A DNA stretch of 64,000 nucleotides, from contig NZ_CP034929.1 of assembly GCF_004014875.1 (NCBI RefSeq), forward strand, positions 310,001-374,000, written 5' to 3'. This document shows, piece by piece, positions 15,648 to 24,159 of the stretch. Source of the DNA: Nocardioides yefusunii. Lineage in GTDB: Bacteria; Actinomycetota; Actinomycetes; Propionibacteriales; Nocardioidaceae. The position numbers were made by a program, and so were the translations under genes. The notes beneath the pieces were generated by a model. That model was not told the DNA's origin and made no database searches. It was given only the letters and a program-made list of their open reading frames with translations. Positions within the stretch are counted from its first letter, which is position 1. Each line of letters opens with the position of its first letter.

Positions 15648-18600
15648 TCAGAGGTCGAACAGCGACGCGACCGAGTTGATGTCGACGTCGGTGCGGGGCT
15701 GGTGGGCCTCGCCGCTGACCTTGACGTCGGCCGCGGGAGCGACCGGTGCCACGGGGGCGGGTGCTGCCGGAGCCTCGACGACCGGAGCCTCGACGACCGG
15801 GGCCTCGACGACCGGGGCCGGAGCAGCCTCGGCGACGGGGGCGGGTGCTGCCGGAGCCTCGACGACCGGAGCTGCGGAGGCCTCGCTGGCGGCGACGGGC
15901 TCGGCGACCTTGACGGTCTCCGGGGCCTCGATGTCGAACAGCGACGCGGCGGCGGTGATGTCGACGTCGGTGCGCGGGGTGCTCGCCAGATCGTTGGAAC
16001 CGGGCAGAGCGATCGACGCAGCAGCGACCGGTGCGGCAGCCTCGGGAGTCGTCGCCACCGGAGCGGCCTCGACGACCGGGGCCGGGGCCTCCGCCACGGG
16101 GGCGGGGGTCTCGACGACCTGAGCCGGAGCAGCGGCAACCGGAGCAGCAACCGGAGCGGCAGCGGCGGGCGCGGCAGCGCTGGCGGCGACGGGCTCGGCG
16201 ACCTGGACGGTCTCCGGGGCCTCGATGTCGAAGAGCGATGCGGCGGCGGTGATGTCGACGTCGGTGCGCGGGGTGCTGGCCAGGCCGTTGGATCCGGCGT
16301 TGCCCGAGGCGGCTGCGGCGGGGGCACCTGCGGCGGCCGGGGCAGCCGGAGCAGCCTCAGCCGGAGCGGCCGCAGCCTCAGCCACCGGAGCCGGAGCCTC
16401 GGCCACGGGGGCCGGGGTGGCGGCCGGAGCAGCAGCAACCGGAGCGGCGGTCGGGGCGGTCGGGACGGTGCCCGGGGCCACCTCGACGGCACCCTCGGGA
16501 GCCTCGATGTCGAAGAGCGAGGCGACGGCGGTGATGTCGACGTCGGTGCGCGGGACGCTGGCGGCACCGCTCACTGCGGCAGCCGGCGCAGCCGGAGCGG
16601 CGGGCTCGACCGGAGCAGGCGCGGCGGCAGCCGGCGCAGGCTCAGTCGGAGCGACGTCGAACAGCGAACCGGCACCCAGGTCGGCAGCCGGAGCGGCCGG
16701 GGCCGCGGGCTCGACCGGAGCAGCAGGAGCTGCGGGGGTGTCGAAGAGCGAACCGCCCTCGTCGAAGAGCGAACCACCAGCGGCCGGGGCAGCCGGCTCG
16801 GCCGGGGCCGGGGTGTCGAACAGCGACGAGGCGTCGTCCGGAGCCGGGGTGTCGAAGAGCGATCCAGCGGCAGCGGCAGGTGCGGCAGCAGCCGGGGTCT
16901 CGGCCGGAGCAGCGGGCGCTGCGGGAGCAGCAGCCTTGGCGGCGGGCTTGGCAGTGGCGTCCTCGGAGGTCTGTCCCGGAGCGAGCTTGGTGGCCTGCTC
17001 ACCCTTGACCGACGCGAGCAGCATCTGTGCGACGTCGAGGACCTCGACGGCCTCGGCAGCCTTGCCGTTGGCCTGCTCGGAGGTCAGGCCGTCGGCCAGC
17101 ATCACGCGGCAGAAGGGGCAACCCACGGCGATCTGGTCGGCGCCGGTGGCCACGGCCTCCTGGGTGCGGTTGACGTTGATGCGCGAACCGAGGGTCTCCT
17201 CCATCCACATGCGGGCACCACCGGCGCCACAGCAGAAGGACTTCTCGTTGCTGCGCTCCATCTCGACGTACTCGGCACCGGGAAGGATCTCGAGCAGCTC
17301 GCGGGGAGCCTTGTACTCCTGGTTGTGACGGCCCAGGTAGCACGGGTCGTGGTAGGTGATCGAGCGCTTGGCAGCACCGGCGCCGGTCGGGACCGGGGTC
17401 AGCTTGCCCTCGCGGACGAGACGGTTGAGGAGCTGGGTGTGGTGCACGACCTCGAGCTCGATGCCGAAGTCCTTGTACTCGTTCTTGAGCGTGTTGAAGC
17501 AGTGGGCACAGGTCGAGACGACCTTCTTGACCTTGAACTCCTTGAACGTCTCGACGTTCTGCGCGGCGAGCTGCTGGAAGAGCATCTCGTTGCCGGCGCG
17601 GCGGGCGGAGTCGCCGGTGCAGGTCTCGCCGTTGCCCAGGACACCGAAGCTGATGCCGGCGATGTCGAGGAGCTCTGCGACCGCACGAGTGGTCTTCTTG
17701 GCGCGGTCCTCGTAGGCACCGGCGCAGCCGACCCAGAACAGCCAGTCGACCTCGTCGAGGGACTCGATGGTCTCGCCCACGACCTTGACCTCGAAGTCGA
17801 GGTCCTTGGCCCAGTCCATGCGCGCGTTCGGCGACATGTTCCAGGGGTTGCCCTTGCCCTCCAGGCCCTTGAAGAGCTGGTTGAGCTCGGCGGGGAAGTT
17901 GGACTCCACCAGCATCTGGTAGCGACGCATGTCCATGATGTGGTCGACGTGCTCGATGTCGACGGGGCACTGCTGGACACAGGCGCCACAGGAGGTGCAG
18001 GACCAGAGGACGTCCTCGTCGATGACGAAGTCGCCGCCCTCGGGGTTGTAGAACCAGTCGATGACCTCGGTGGTCTCGCCGACGGCCGCCTCGGCGTCGG
18101 TCTTGCCGATGAGGGAGCGCTCGCCGGCGGTGCCGTCGGCCTTGGCGTAGGCGTGCTCGCGCAGGCCCATCATCAGGAGCTTGGGGGAGAGGGGCTTCTC
18201 GGTGTTCCAGGCGGGGCACTGCGACTGGCAGCGGCCACACTCGGTGCACGAGGTGAAGTCGAGGATGCCCTTCCAGGAGAAGTCCTCGATCTTGCCGACA
18301 CCGAGGACGAGCTCCTCGTCGTCGTCATCGTCCATGTTCTCGAGCATCTCGAGGGTGAACGGCTCGCCCTTGACCATCATCGGGCGGATCGCGCCGAGGG
18401 CGGTCGAACCGTCGTCCTCGCGCTTGAACCAGATGTTGACCCAAGCGGTGAAGCGGTGCCAGGCGACACCCATCGTCAGGTTGTTGCTGATCATCAGCAG
18501 CCAGATCATCGCGGAGACGATCTTGAGCATGGCGATCGTGTAGATGATGTTCTCGAGCGTGCCGACGCTCTCGACGCCGGTGGGCCAGAGGTTGCCGAAG

Positions 18601-19184
18601 AACTGCGAGATCGGGAACTCCGAGCCGGTTGCGTCACCGGGGTGCTCGGCGTTGATCAGGTTGTACTCGGCGCCACGGATGAAGAGGATCGCCGACGACT
18701 CCAGCAGCACCATCGCCTCGACGAAGTAGGCCTGCCACATCGTCGAGCCGAAGAAGCGCGAGCCGCGGCCCTTGGCCGAGGGACGGTTCCGGATGCGGTA
18801 GACGATCAGTGGGATGATCGCGATCGTGCCCAGCAGGCCGAGGAACTCTGCCACCCACGTGTACAGCGGCCAGTGTCCGATGATCGGGAGCGCCGCGTGT
18901 GCGTCGAAGAGCTGCGGGAACGCTCCCATGACGGCGGTCGACAGCACGATGAACGCGGCGAACGCGAACCAGTGCAGGATGCCGACCCAGGTCCACTGGA
19001 GCATCCGGGTGTGGACCACCGTCTCCTTGAACATGGTCAGGGTGCGGCCCACCGGGTTTCCGGTGCGGCCGACGACGGAGGTGCCCTGGCGCAGGACGCC
19101 GAGCATCTTCCTGACGGCCACGACGGTGAAACCGATGGCGACCACCGAGATGGCCAATGAGACGACGATCGCAAAGATCTGCAT
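15648..19184 (-). CDS. etfD: EtfD-type membrane ETF:menaquinone oxidoreductase with long SLFD-repeat tail
   Basis: Membrane iron-sulfur protein of 1178 residues that should carry electrons from ETF, reduced by acyl-CoA dehydrogenases, to menaquinone. Order: about six membrane helices (4-285); two 4Fe-4S motifs, CTECGRCQSQCP near 310 and CTSCGACVQQCP near 395; then two CCG domains, with CAGAYEDRAKK, CAHCF, DPCYLGRHNQ, FCCGAGGARMW (about 653) and GCPFCRVML. This is the layout of mycobacterial Rv0338c. From about 728 to the end is an Ala/Pro-rich tail with nine SLFD motifs, four of them inside PRTDVDI-type repeats. ATG 19184. A palindrome shared with fadE5 lies 88 bases upstream. Confidence 0.9.
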   Translation of the reverse strand: MQIFAIVVSLAISVVAIGFTVVAVRKMLGVLRQGTSVVGRTGNPVGRTLTMFKETVVHTRMLQWTWVGILHWFAFAAFIVLSTAVMGAFPQLFDAHAALPIIGHWPLYTWVAEFLGLLGTIAIIPLIVYRIRNRPSAKGRGSRFFGSTMWQAYFVEAMVLLESSAILFIRGAEYNLINAEHPGDATGSEFPISQFFGNLWPTGVESVGTLENIIYTIAMLKIVSAMIWLLMISNNLTMGVAWHRFTAWVNIWFKREDDGSTALGAIRPMMVKGEPFTLEMLENMDDDDDEELVLGVGKIEDFSWKGILDFTSCTECGRCQSQCPAWNTEKPLSPKLLMMGLREHAYAKADGTAGERSLIGKTDAEAAVGETTEVIDWFYNPEGGDFVIDEDVLWSCTSCGACVQQCPVDIEHVDHIMDMRRYQMLVESNFPAELNQLFKGLEGKGNPWNMSPNARMDWAKDLDFEVKVVGETIESLDEVDWLFWVGCAGAYEDRAKKTTRAVAELLDIAGISFGVLGNGETCTGDSARRAGNEMLFQQLAAQNVETFKEFKVKKVVSTCAHCFNTLKNEYKDFGIELEVVHHTQLLNRLVREGKLTPVPTGAGAAKRSITYHDPCYLGRHNQEYKAPRELLEILPGAEYVEMERSNEKSFCCGAGGARMWMEETLGSRINVNRTQEAVATGADQIAVGCPFCRVMLADGLTSEQANGKAAEAVEVLDVAQMLLASVKGEQATKLAPGQTSEDATAKPAAKAAAPAAPAAPAETPAAAAPAAAAGSLFDTPAPDDASSLFDTPAPAEPAAPAAGGSLFDEGGSLFDTPAAPAAPVEPAAPAAPAADLGAGSLFDVAPTEPAPAAAAPAPVEPAAPAAPAAAVSGAASVPRTDVDITAVASLFDIEAPEGAVEVAPGTVPTAPTAAPVAAAPAATPAPVAEAPAPVAEAAAAPAEAAPAAPAAAGAPAAAASGNAGSNGLASTPRTDVDITAAASLFDIEAPETVQVAEPVAASAAAPAAAAPVAAPVAAAPAQVVETPAPVAEAPAPVVEAAPVATTPEAAAPVAAASIALPGSNDLASTPRTDVDITAAASLFDIEAPETVKVAEPVAASEASAAPVVEAPAAPAPVAEAAPAPVVEAPVVEAPVVEAPAAPAPVAPVAPAADVKVSGEAHQPRTDVDINSVASLFDL
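15650..16985 (-). repeat. coding repeats in the EtfD tail
   Basis: The DNA encodes four copies of a PRTDVDI(T/N)xxASLFD unit, at about 15650-15695, 15930-15975, 16220-16270 and 16510-16560, and five shorter GSLFD/SSLFD units between 16650 and 16870, joined by Ala/Pro/Val linkers. Neighbouring long units are almost identical in DNA, so they arose by recent duplication. Confidence 0.85.
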
Positions 19185-19271
19185 GCTGAATGCTCCTCGT
19201 TCGGGCGTGACGCAAACCGAAGCCTAAGCGGAGGTGTTTCGAAGGTCACAGGGTGCCGCGTCCCGTGGATA

Positions 19272-19285
19272 CTACTCGCGAGTAA
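19272..19285. promoter_or_regulatory. palindromic operator between etfD and 19343 gene
   Basis: CTACTCGCGAGTAA contains the perfect 12-bp palindrome TACTCGCGAGTA and differs at one base from the fadE5 site at 1106-1119. It lies 88 bases before etfD and 58 bases before the divergent gene. Confidence 0.75.
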
Positions 19286-19342
19286 CGAACGATGGTGCAG
19301 ACTGCTCCGGATTGTCTCGACGAATGGTCCGGGGGAGGGCTC

Positions 19343-20017
19343 ATGAACGTCACCGCGGTGCGTGCGCGACTGGATCACGAGAGGCTGGGAGGCGCCACCC
19401 TTGAACGGGGGGACGACGGCAGCGCGTCCGGATGGGCACTCCGTGCAGGCCGGGCCGGTCTGGACCTCGGGGGGTGGGACCACGGCGAGTGGCGGACCTG
19501 GCACACGTTCGGCACCGCGGACGGCGTCGAGGGCCCTGACCTCGATGAACTCGTGGCCGCGTTGCGTGAGGTGGCCGTCCCGGCGGAGCCGGTGGCGTTC
19601 GCCCGCACCGCCACGGAGACCACCCGAGCTGCTGCCCTGGCGCGCGAACTGATGGACCGCTCGGCCGGATGGGCAGCCGGCGCCGAGGTGGATCGCGACC
19701 CTGCCCGCGGTGTCGACGTCCTGCCCGCCTCGGCGGTCAAGGTCGGCACTCCGTTCGACCACGTCGGTGACGCAAGCGGTCACGTCCTGCACCACTTCGG
19801 GACGTCGTGGGAGGAGCGCGCACTGCCCGACGAGCTCCGCGACCAGCCTGTGACGAGCTACCTGCTCGTGCACAACCTCGGCGTCACGTGCCGGGCCGAA
19901 CGCGTCCCCGCGGCACACGGACATCCCGGTGGCGCGTGGCGCGTCGTGCTGGACGCCCCGATCGCCACCTACGTCGCGGCGGGTGGCCTGCGTCCGTTCG
20001 TCCCGAAGGCTGACTGA
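19343..20017 (+). CDS. unknown protein divergent from etfD
   Basis: Soluble protein of 224 residues that I do not recognise. ATG 19343 is chosen over ATG 19292 because GGGGGAGG stands six bases before it. No signal peptide or membrane helix is visible. Striking features are a tryptophan-rich GGWDHGEWRTWHTFG around 45-60, a helical RTATETTRAAALARELMDRS segment, and a hydrophobic HVLHHFGTSWEERALPDELR stretch. It shares its promoter region and the ACTCGCGAGT palindrome with etfD, so it may belong to the same fatty-acid regulon; that is inference only. Confidence 0.7.
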   Translation: MNVTAVRARLDHERLGGATLERGDDGSASGWALRAGRAGLDLGGWDHGEWRTWHTFGTADGVEGPDLDELVAALREVAVPAEPVAFARTATETTRAAALARELMDRSAGWAAGAEVDRDPARGVDVLPASAVKVGTPFDHVGDASGHVLHHFGTSWEERALPDELRDQPVTSYLLVHNLGVTCRAERVPAAHGHPGGAWRVVLDAPIATYVAAGGLRPFVPKAD

Positions 20018-20055
20018 CGCCCGGCTGAGACCCGCCATGGCTCAGGTGGCAGGGG

Positions 20056-21329
20056 TCAGCTGGCCAGTGAGTTGAAGATCCGGCGCGCGAGAGCGGCCGG
20101 GACGAAGCGCAGCGTCCGGTCGAGCAGCTTCGGGAGACCGTGGACCGCGTCCATCGGATTGCCCAGGGGTGCGCCGGGCACGCTGTCGATGGTGAGCATG
20201 TCGATCGTGGCCGCTGCCAGTGACTGGGTGATCGCGTCCACCTCGACGGCGTCGGTGAGCCCGCGCGCCGACAGGATCCGGTGCACGCTCACCGACACCG
20301 CGTCGCTCCAGTGGGTCAGGGACTCGCGCAGCATCTCGGCCATCGCCGGATCGGGTTCGTCAGGTAGGAGTAGGGGCCGGTGGTGACGAGCCGTGCGGGA
20401 GGATCCCAGTGCCACTGCCCAGATCCACCACGGGCCACCGGCCAGCGCGGGGACAGCGCCCCACAGCAGCGCCCAGCCCGGCGACGTCTCCAGCGGCATG
20501 CCGAGGAAGGTGCTGGGACTCTCGGCGAACGTCCACCACGGCTGCAGGTGCTCGACGGCGCGCACTGCGCACCAGGCCCAGAGGGTGGCGAGGAAGGTCC
20601 TCGGCGCCGGCGCCGGCGAAGTCGACGCGGCCGTCGGTGCGGTCGGTCACCTCGGTCTCGATCGAGCCGGTGGGCATGGCCAACGACCAGGTGTCGCCGA
20701 CCGCGAGGCCGGAGCCCTGCGCCTCGGACGGCACCGGGTAGGGGTGGTCTGGAGGAGCCAGCCACGGTCCGCGTCCGCGAACTCGGGCCCACGGTCCAAG
20801 GCGCGTTCGAAGGTGGAGCAGTCGGCGGCGACGACGTCGCTGGCGCTCACGCTCTGGTGCGGGTTGACCCGCAACACCGTGGAGGTGCCCTCGAAGGCGA
20901 GGCTGCCCAACGCGACGATCCCGATCATGCCGAGTGCGTGGTGCCGAGGACCGGCGGTCTGCTGGATGATCCGGGTCAGTCCGTGGACGCTGTACGCGAC
21001 GCCGTAGACGAGCGGGCTCGCGATCAGCAGGCAGAGCGCGCCCTCCTGGAGGAAGGCGGCGAAGAGCAGTAGGGCCACCGTGACGACCTGGAAGATCTGG
21101 GCGCCGCTGTCGCCGTCGGTGTTGATCAGGCCGATCATCAGCGCGATCAGGCAGGGGATGCCGACGTAGGGCAGCGCGCTGTCGAGGCGTCCCAGGGACG
21201 CGGTGCGACCAGGGCGCCCGCGGCGACGGGCAGCACGATGGCGAGCATCGCCAGGGTCCGCACGCGTCGTGACGTGGCGCGCTCTGCGGCGGGTGGGCGA
21301 TCTGCGTCATCAGGTGTCGTGGTCCCCAT
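20056..21329 (-). pseudogene. multiply frameshifted membrane protein locus
   Basis: Reading from ATG 21329 (MGTTTPDDADRPPAAERATS, then a hydrophobic helix), coding potential jumps frame near 21195, 20745 and 20600. The pieces join into a sensible membrane protein: helices around LPYVGIPCLIALMIGLINTD and GALCLLIASPLVYGVAYSVH, a soluble part with GLAVGDTWSLAMPTGSIETE, and helices around FLATLWAWCAVRAVEHLQPW. In a further frame at about 20352-20390 is LVTTGPYSYLTNP, an isoprenylcysteine methyltransferase-type motif. The last part (AEMLRESLTHWSDAVSVSVH to the stop at 20056) looks like a TetR C-terminal domain. At least three indels, perhaps five: a decayed, possibly fused locus. Confidence 0.72.
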
Positions 21330-21391
21330 GGGTGAAGCACTTGCTCAAACCATTCCTTGGCCTGCACTTTCTCGGTTTCCAGCCCAAGAAA

Positions 21392-22177
21392 TCAGTAGCG
21401 AAGTGCGTCCTCGCCCCGCGGGGTCAGCTGACGGCTGATGCCAGCCGCCGCCACGTGCATCGCTGTCACCAGGCGGTCCCGGTCGCGGCGCAGGGTGGGG
21501 ATGACGACGCCCAGCGCCGCCACCACCGGCGCGCCGGGCATGGTTCCGGCGCGGACCGGAACCGCCAGCGAGCAGGCACCCAACGTCATCTCCTCTGCCG
21601 TGCTCGCCCATCCGTCGGAGCGGATCCGTTCCATCTGCTCGGTCAGGCGTGCGGTCGAGGTGATCGTGTACGGCGTGTGTCGGGTCAGGCGGGCGAAGAC
21701 CTGGGCCACGACGTCGGCCGGCGCGTGCGCCAGGAGCACCTTCCCGACGCCCGTCGAGTGCAGCGGGAGTGTCGAGCCCACGGTGGACACCACCGGCACC
21801 GAGGTGTGGCCGTAGATCCGCTCCAGGTAGAGCGCTCCTGCGCCCTCGCGCACCGCGAGGTGGATCGTCGCGCGGGTCGCCGCGTGCAGGTCGCTGAGGA
21901 ACGGCGCGGCCGCTTCGCGCATCTGTGTCTCGGTGGAGGCGAGGGCGCCGAGCTGCCACAGGCGTCGCCCGACGGAGTAGCGACCGTCGCGGTGGCGCAC
22001 CAGTGCCTCGCCCTCGACCAACTGGGCGAGCAGGCGATGGGTGGTCGCGACGGGCAGGTCGGCGATCAGCGCCAGTTCGCTCATCGTCAGGCGCGGGTGC
22101 AGGTCGGAGAAGGCGTAGAGCAGCGCCAGTACGCGCTGAGTGACGCTTGATCCGGGTGTGGCGAGGTTACCGGGCAT
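21392..22177 (-). CDS. IclR family transcriptional regulator
   Basis: Regulator of 261 residues. N-terminal winged helix: QRVLALLYAFSDLHPRLTMS with ELALIADLPVATTHRLLAQL. The C-terminal effector domain shows SVPVVSTVGSTLPLHSTGVG then KVLLAHAP and a late GACSLAVPVRAG, all typical of IclR. ATG 22177. It is divergent from an aromatic-acid type MFS transporter with a 7-7-7 inverted repeat between, the classical IclR/PcaR-like arrangement for uptake of an aromatic acid that is also the inducer. No degradation genes are next to it. Confidence 0.9.
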   Translation of the reverse strand: MPGNLATPGSSVTQRVLALLYAFSDLHPRLTMSELALIADLPVATTHRLLAQLVEGEALVRHRDGRYSVGRRLWQLGALASTETQMREAAAPFLSDLHAATRATIHLAVREGAGALYLERIYGHTSVPVVSTVGSTLPLHSTGVGKVLLAHAPADVVAQVFARLTRHTPYTITSTARLTEQMERIRSDGWASTAEEMTLGACSLAVPVRAGTMPGAPVVAALGVVIPTLRRDRDRLVTAMHVAAAGISRQLTPRGEDALRY

Positions 22178-22195
22178 TCACCCATCTTTCCACTG

Positions 22196-22216
22196 AGCGG
22201 AAATCTCGCTTCCGCT
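22196..22216. promoter_or_regulatory. IclR operator
   Basis: AGCGGAA, seven bases, then TTCCGCT: a perfect inverted repeat 19 bases before the IclR start. TTTCC/GGAAA partly overlaps it. This is the likely binding site controlling both divergent genes. Confidence 0.65.
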
Positions 22217-22423
22217 GGGTGACCCGGCCCACTTACGTTGTGTCCGTGGTCACCGCCCGCGACGATCTCGCAGGGAGCCCTCGGAACCACCCTCAGACGT
22301 GATTCGGTTTCACCGCCACCCCCCACGCGGTGGAACCGGATCACCCCCCCCTTGCCCCTCGTCGCCCCTTTCAGGGTTTCTCGGACGGTCCCCCACGGCC
22401 GTCCCTCGAAAGGACAGTTCGTC

Positions 22424-23665
22424 ATGAGCTCCCACACCGCTGTCGCGCGCGCCGGCACCTCGTCCGGCCTCTGGCCCGTCATCCTCTGTTGGCTGGCCAT
22501 GACCCTCGACGGGTTCGACATGGTCGTCCTCGGCGCGGTCATCCCGACCCTGGATTCCGAGAACGCGCTCGGCTTCACCACCGCTTCCCTGACCTCGGCC
22601 GCGACCATCGGTCTGATCGGCGTCATGATCGGTGCGGTCATGACCGGAGCCGTCGCGGACCGTTTCGGCCGCCGCCTGACGCTGGTCGCCTGCGTGATCC
22701 TGTTCTCGATCTTCACGTTCGCCACTGCCTTCGTGCCGAACAAGGAGATGTTCATCGCCTTCCGCTTCATCGCGGGTCTCGGCCTGGGCGCCTGCCTGCC
22801 CACCGCGCTCACCTACATGAGTGAGTACGCCAAGGCCGGATCGGCGTCCTCGGCCACCACCCGCACGATGACCGGCTACCACGTCGGCGCCGTCATCACC
22901 TCGCTCATGGCGCTCTGGCTGATCCCGCACTGGGGCTGGGAGTCGCTGTTCATGATCGGTGGCCTCGCCGGCTTCGCGCTCGTGCCGTTCCTCTGGTTCA
23001 AGCTGCCCGAGTCCGACTCGTTCCTCGCCGTCAAGGAGGGAACGGTCGCGAAGGTCAAGCTCTCCGAGGTCGTCAAGGGCCGCCTCCTGGCCGTCAGCAT
23101 CGGCATCTGGGTCGCGTCGTTCATGGGTCTGCTGCTGGTCTACGGCCTCAACACCTGGCTGCCGAAGATCATGTCCGAGGCCGGCTACTCCGTCTCCGGT
23201 GGCGTCGCCCTGCTCCTGACCCTGAACGTCGGCGCCGTGATCGGTCTCTTCGTCTCCGGCAAGGTCGCTGACGAGCGCGGCAACAAGAAGGCCGTCCTGG
23301 TCTGGTTCGGTGTCGCGGCCGTGGCCCTGGCCCTGCTCTCGATCAAGATCGAGTCCCAGTTCGTCGTCTACGCCGCAGTGCTGCTGGCCGGTGTCTTCGT
23401 CTTCTCCGCCCAGGTGCTGGTCTACGCCTTCACCGCACACCTCTACCCGGCCCGCATCCGTGCCACGGCCCTCGGCATGTCTGCCGGCGTCGGCCGCGTG
23501 GGCGCCATCATGGGCCCGACCCTCGGCGGCGCGATGGTCGGCGCAGGTGTCGCCTACCCGTGGGGCTTCTACGCCTTCGCCGCTGCGGCTGCGATCGCCT
23601 TCGTCGCCCTCTTCTTCGTGCCGGCTCACCTGCCGCTCGACGAGAAGGCTCCGGCCGACGCCTGA
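22424..23665 (+). CDS. MFS transporter, aromatic acid:H+ symporter type
   Basis: Uptake transporter of 413 residues with 12 hydrophobic segments. The first helix carries DGFDMVVLGAVIPTL, the Asp-containing signature of the AAHS group (4-hydroxybenzoate, benzoate and similar), and the helix 2-3 loop is GAVADRFGRRLTL. In helix 4, FRFIAGLGLGACLPTALTYM is also typical. ATG 22424 with GAAAGGACAG upstream. It is controlled most likely by the divergent IclR regulator. The exact aromatic substrate cannot be read from sequence. A 24-bp-arm terminator follows. Confidence 0.88.
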   Translation: MSSHTAVARAGTSSGLWPVILCWLAMTLDGFDMVVLGAVIPTLDSENALGFTTASLTSAATIGLIGVMIGAVMTGAVADRFGRRLTLVACVILFSIFTFATAFVPNKEMFIAFRFIAGLGLGACLPTALTYMSEYAKAGSASSATTRTMTGYHVGAVITSLMALWLIPHWGWESLFMIGGLAGFALVPFLWFKLPESDSFLAVKEGTVAKVKLSEVVKGRLLAVSIGIWVASFMGLLLVYGLNTWLPKIMSEAGYSVSGGVALLLTLNVGAVIGLFVSGKVADERGNKKAVLVWFGVAAVALALLSIKIESQFVVYAAVLLAGVFVFSAQVLVYAFTAHLYPARIRATALGMSAGVGRVGAIMGPTLGGAMVGAGVAYPWGFYAFAAAAAIAFVALFFVPAHLPLDEKAPADA

Positions 23666-23712
23666 GTCCCGTCACCATCGACGACCGGCCCGCTGACGAC
23701 ATGCAGCGGGGG

Positions 23713-23766
23713 CCGGGAACGACGCAGGGCCGCACCGGACGGGGTGCGGCCCTGCGTCGTTCCCGG
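23713..23766. terminator. very long bidirectional terminator
   Basis: Perfect 24-bp arms (beginning CCGGGAACGACGCAGGGCC) with a 6-base loop, between the convergent MFS and DUF6131 genes. Confidence 0.85.
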
Positions 23767-23788
23767 GGTTCTTGTCCCCGGGGAGGCG

Positions 23789-23932
23789 TCAGAAGACCCG
23801 GCGGGTGCTTCCACCGATCGGGACCAGGTTGAGGACCAGGCCGACGACGAGCAGGATGCCGCCGATCGTGACGAGGATGCTCGGTCCGAAGACGAGTCCG
23901 ACGATGAGAAGAATGAGACCGAGAGTGATCAT
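23789..23932 (-). CDS. DUF6131-like small two-helix membrane protein
   Basis: A 47-residue protein made of two hydrophobic helices: MITLGLILLIVGLVFGPSIL then VTIGGILLVVGLVLNLVPIG and a basic STRRVF end. It resembles the tiny DUF6131 proteins common in actinobacteria, function unknown. The start at 23932 is well supported by AGGAGG eight bases upstream; a longer frame further upstream lacks such a site. Confidence 0.78.
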   Translation of the reverse strand: MITLGLILLIVGLVFGPSILVTIGGILLVVGLVLNLVPIGGSTRRVF

Positions 23933-24159
23933 GGTGAGACCTCCTGTGTGAGCCCCCGGCCAAGCGCGGCCGGGGCGTGTCGTCACTAGTACCGCCGAAA
24001 AGTCGGTTCAAACCGTCTCGTGAACGAATCGTTACCGAGGGGTCGACTGGTCTACCGCATATCGGGCAACTCCCGACGGGGCCTCACGCTCAGGCGGCAC
24101 GCAGGGGCGTTGACCGTCCCGCAGCAGCGCTGTCAGCCTCGCTCCGGGAGGTAGTACTG

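Noticed and set aside
15650..16985. Repeats in this interval as a CRISPR array
   Set aside because: Repeats are in frame, encode SLFD units inside EtfD, vary in length and lack unique spacers of constant size.
15702..19160. 1152-codon open frame on the plus strand opposite etfD
   Set aside because: Composition is extremely Gly/Arg/Asp/Val-rich with no domain; it is the antisense of a well-supported gene and arises from high GC content.
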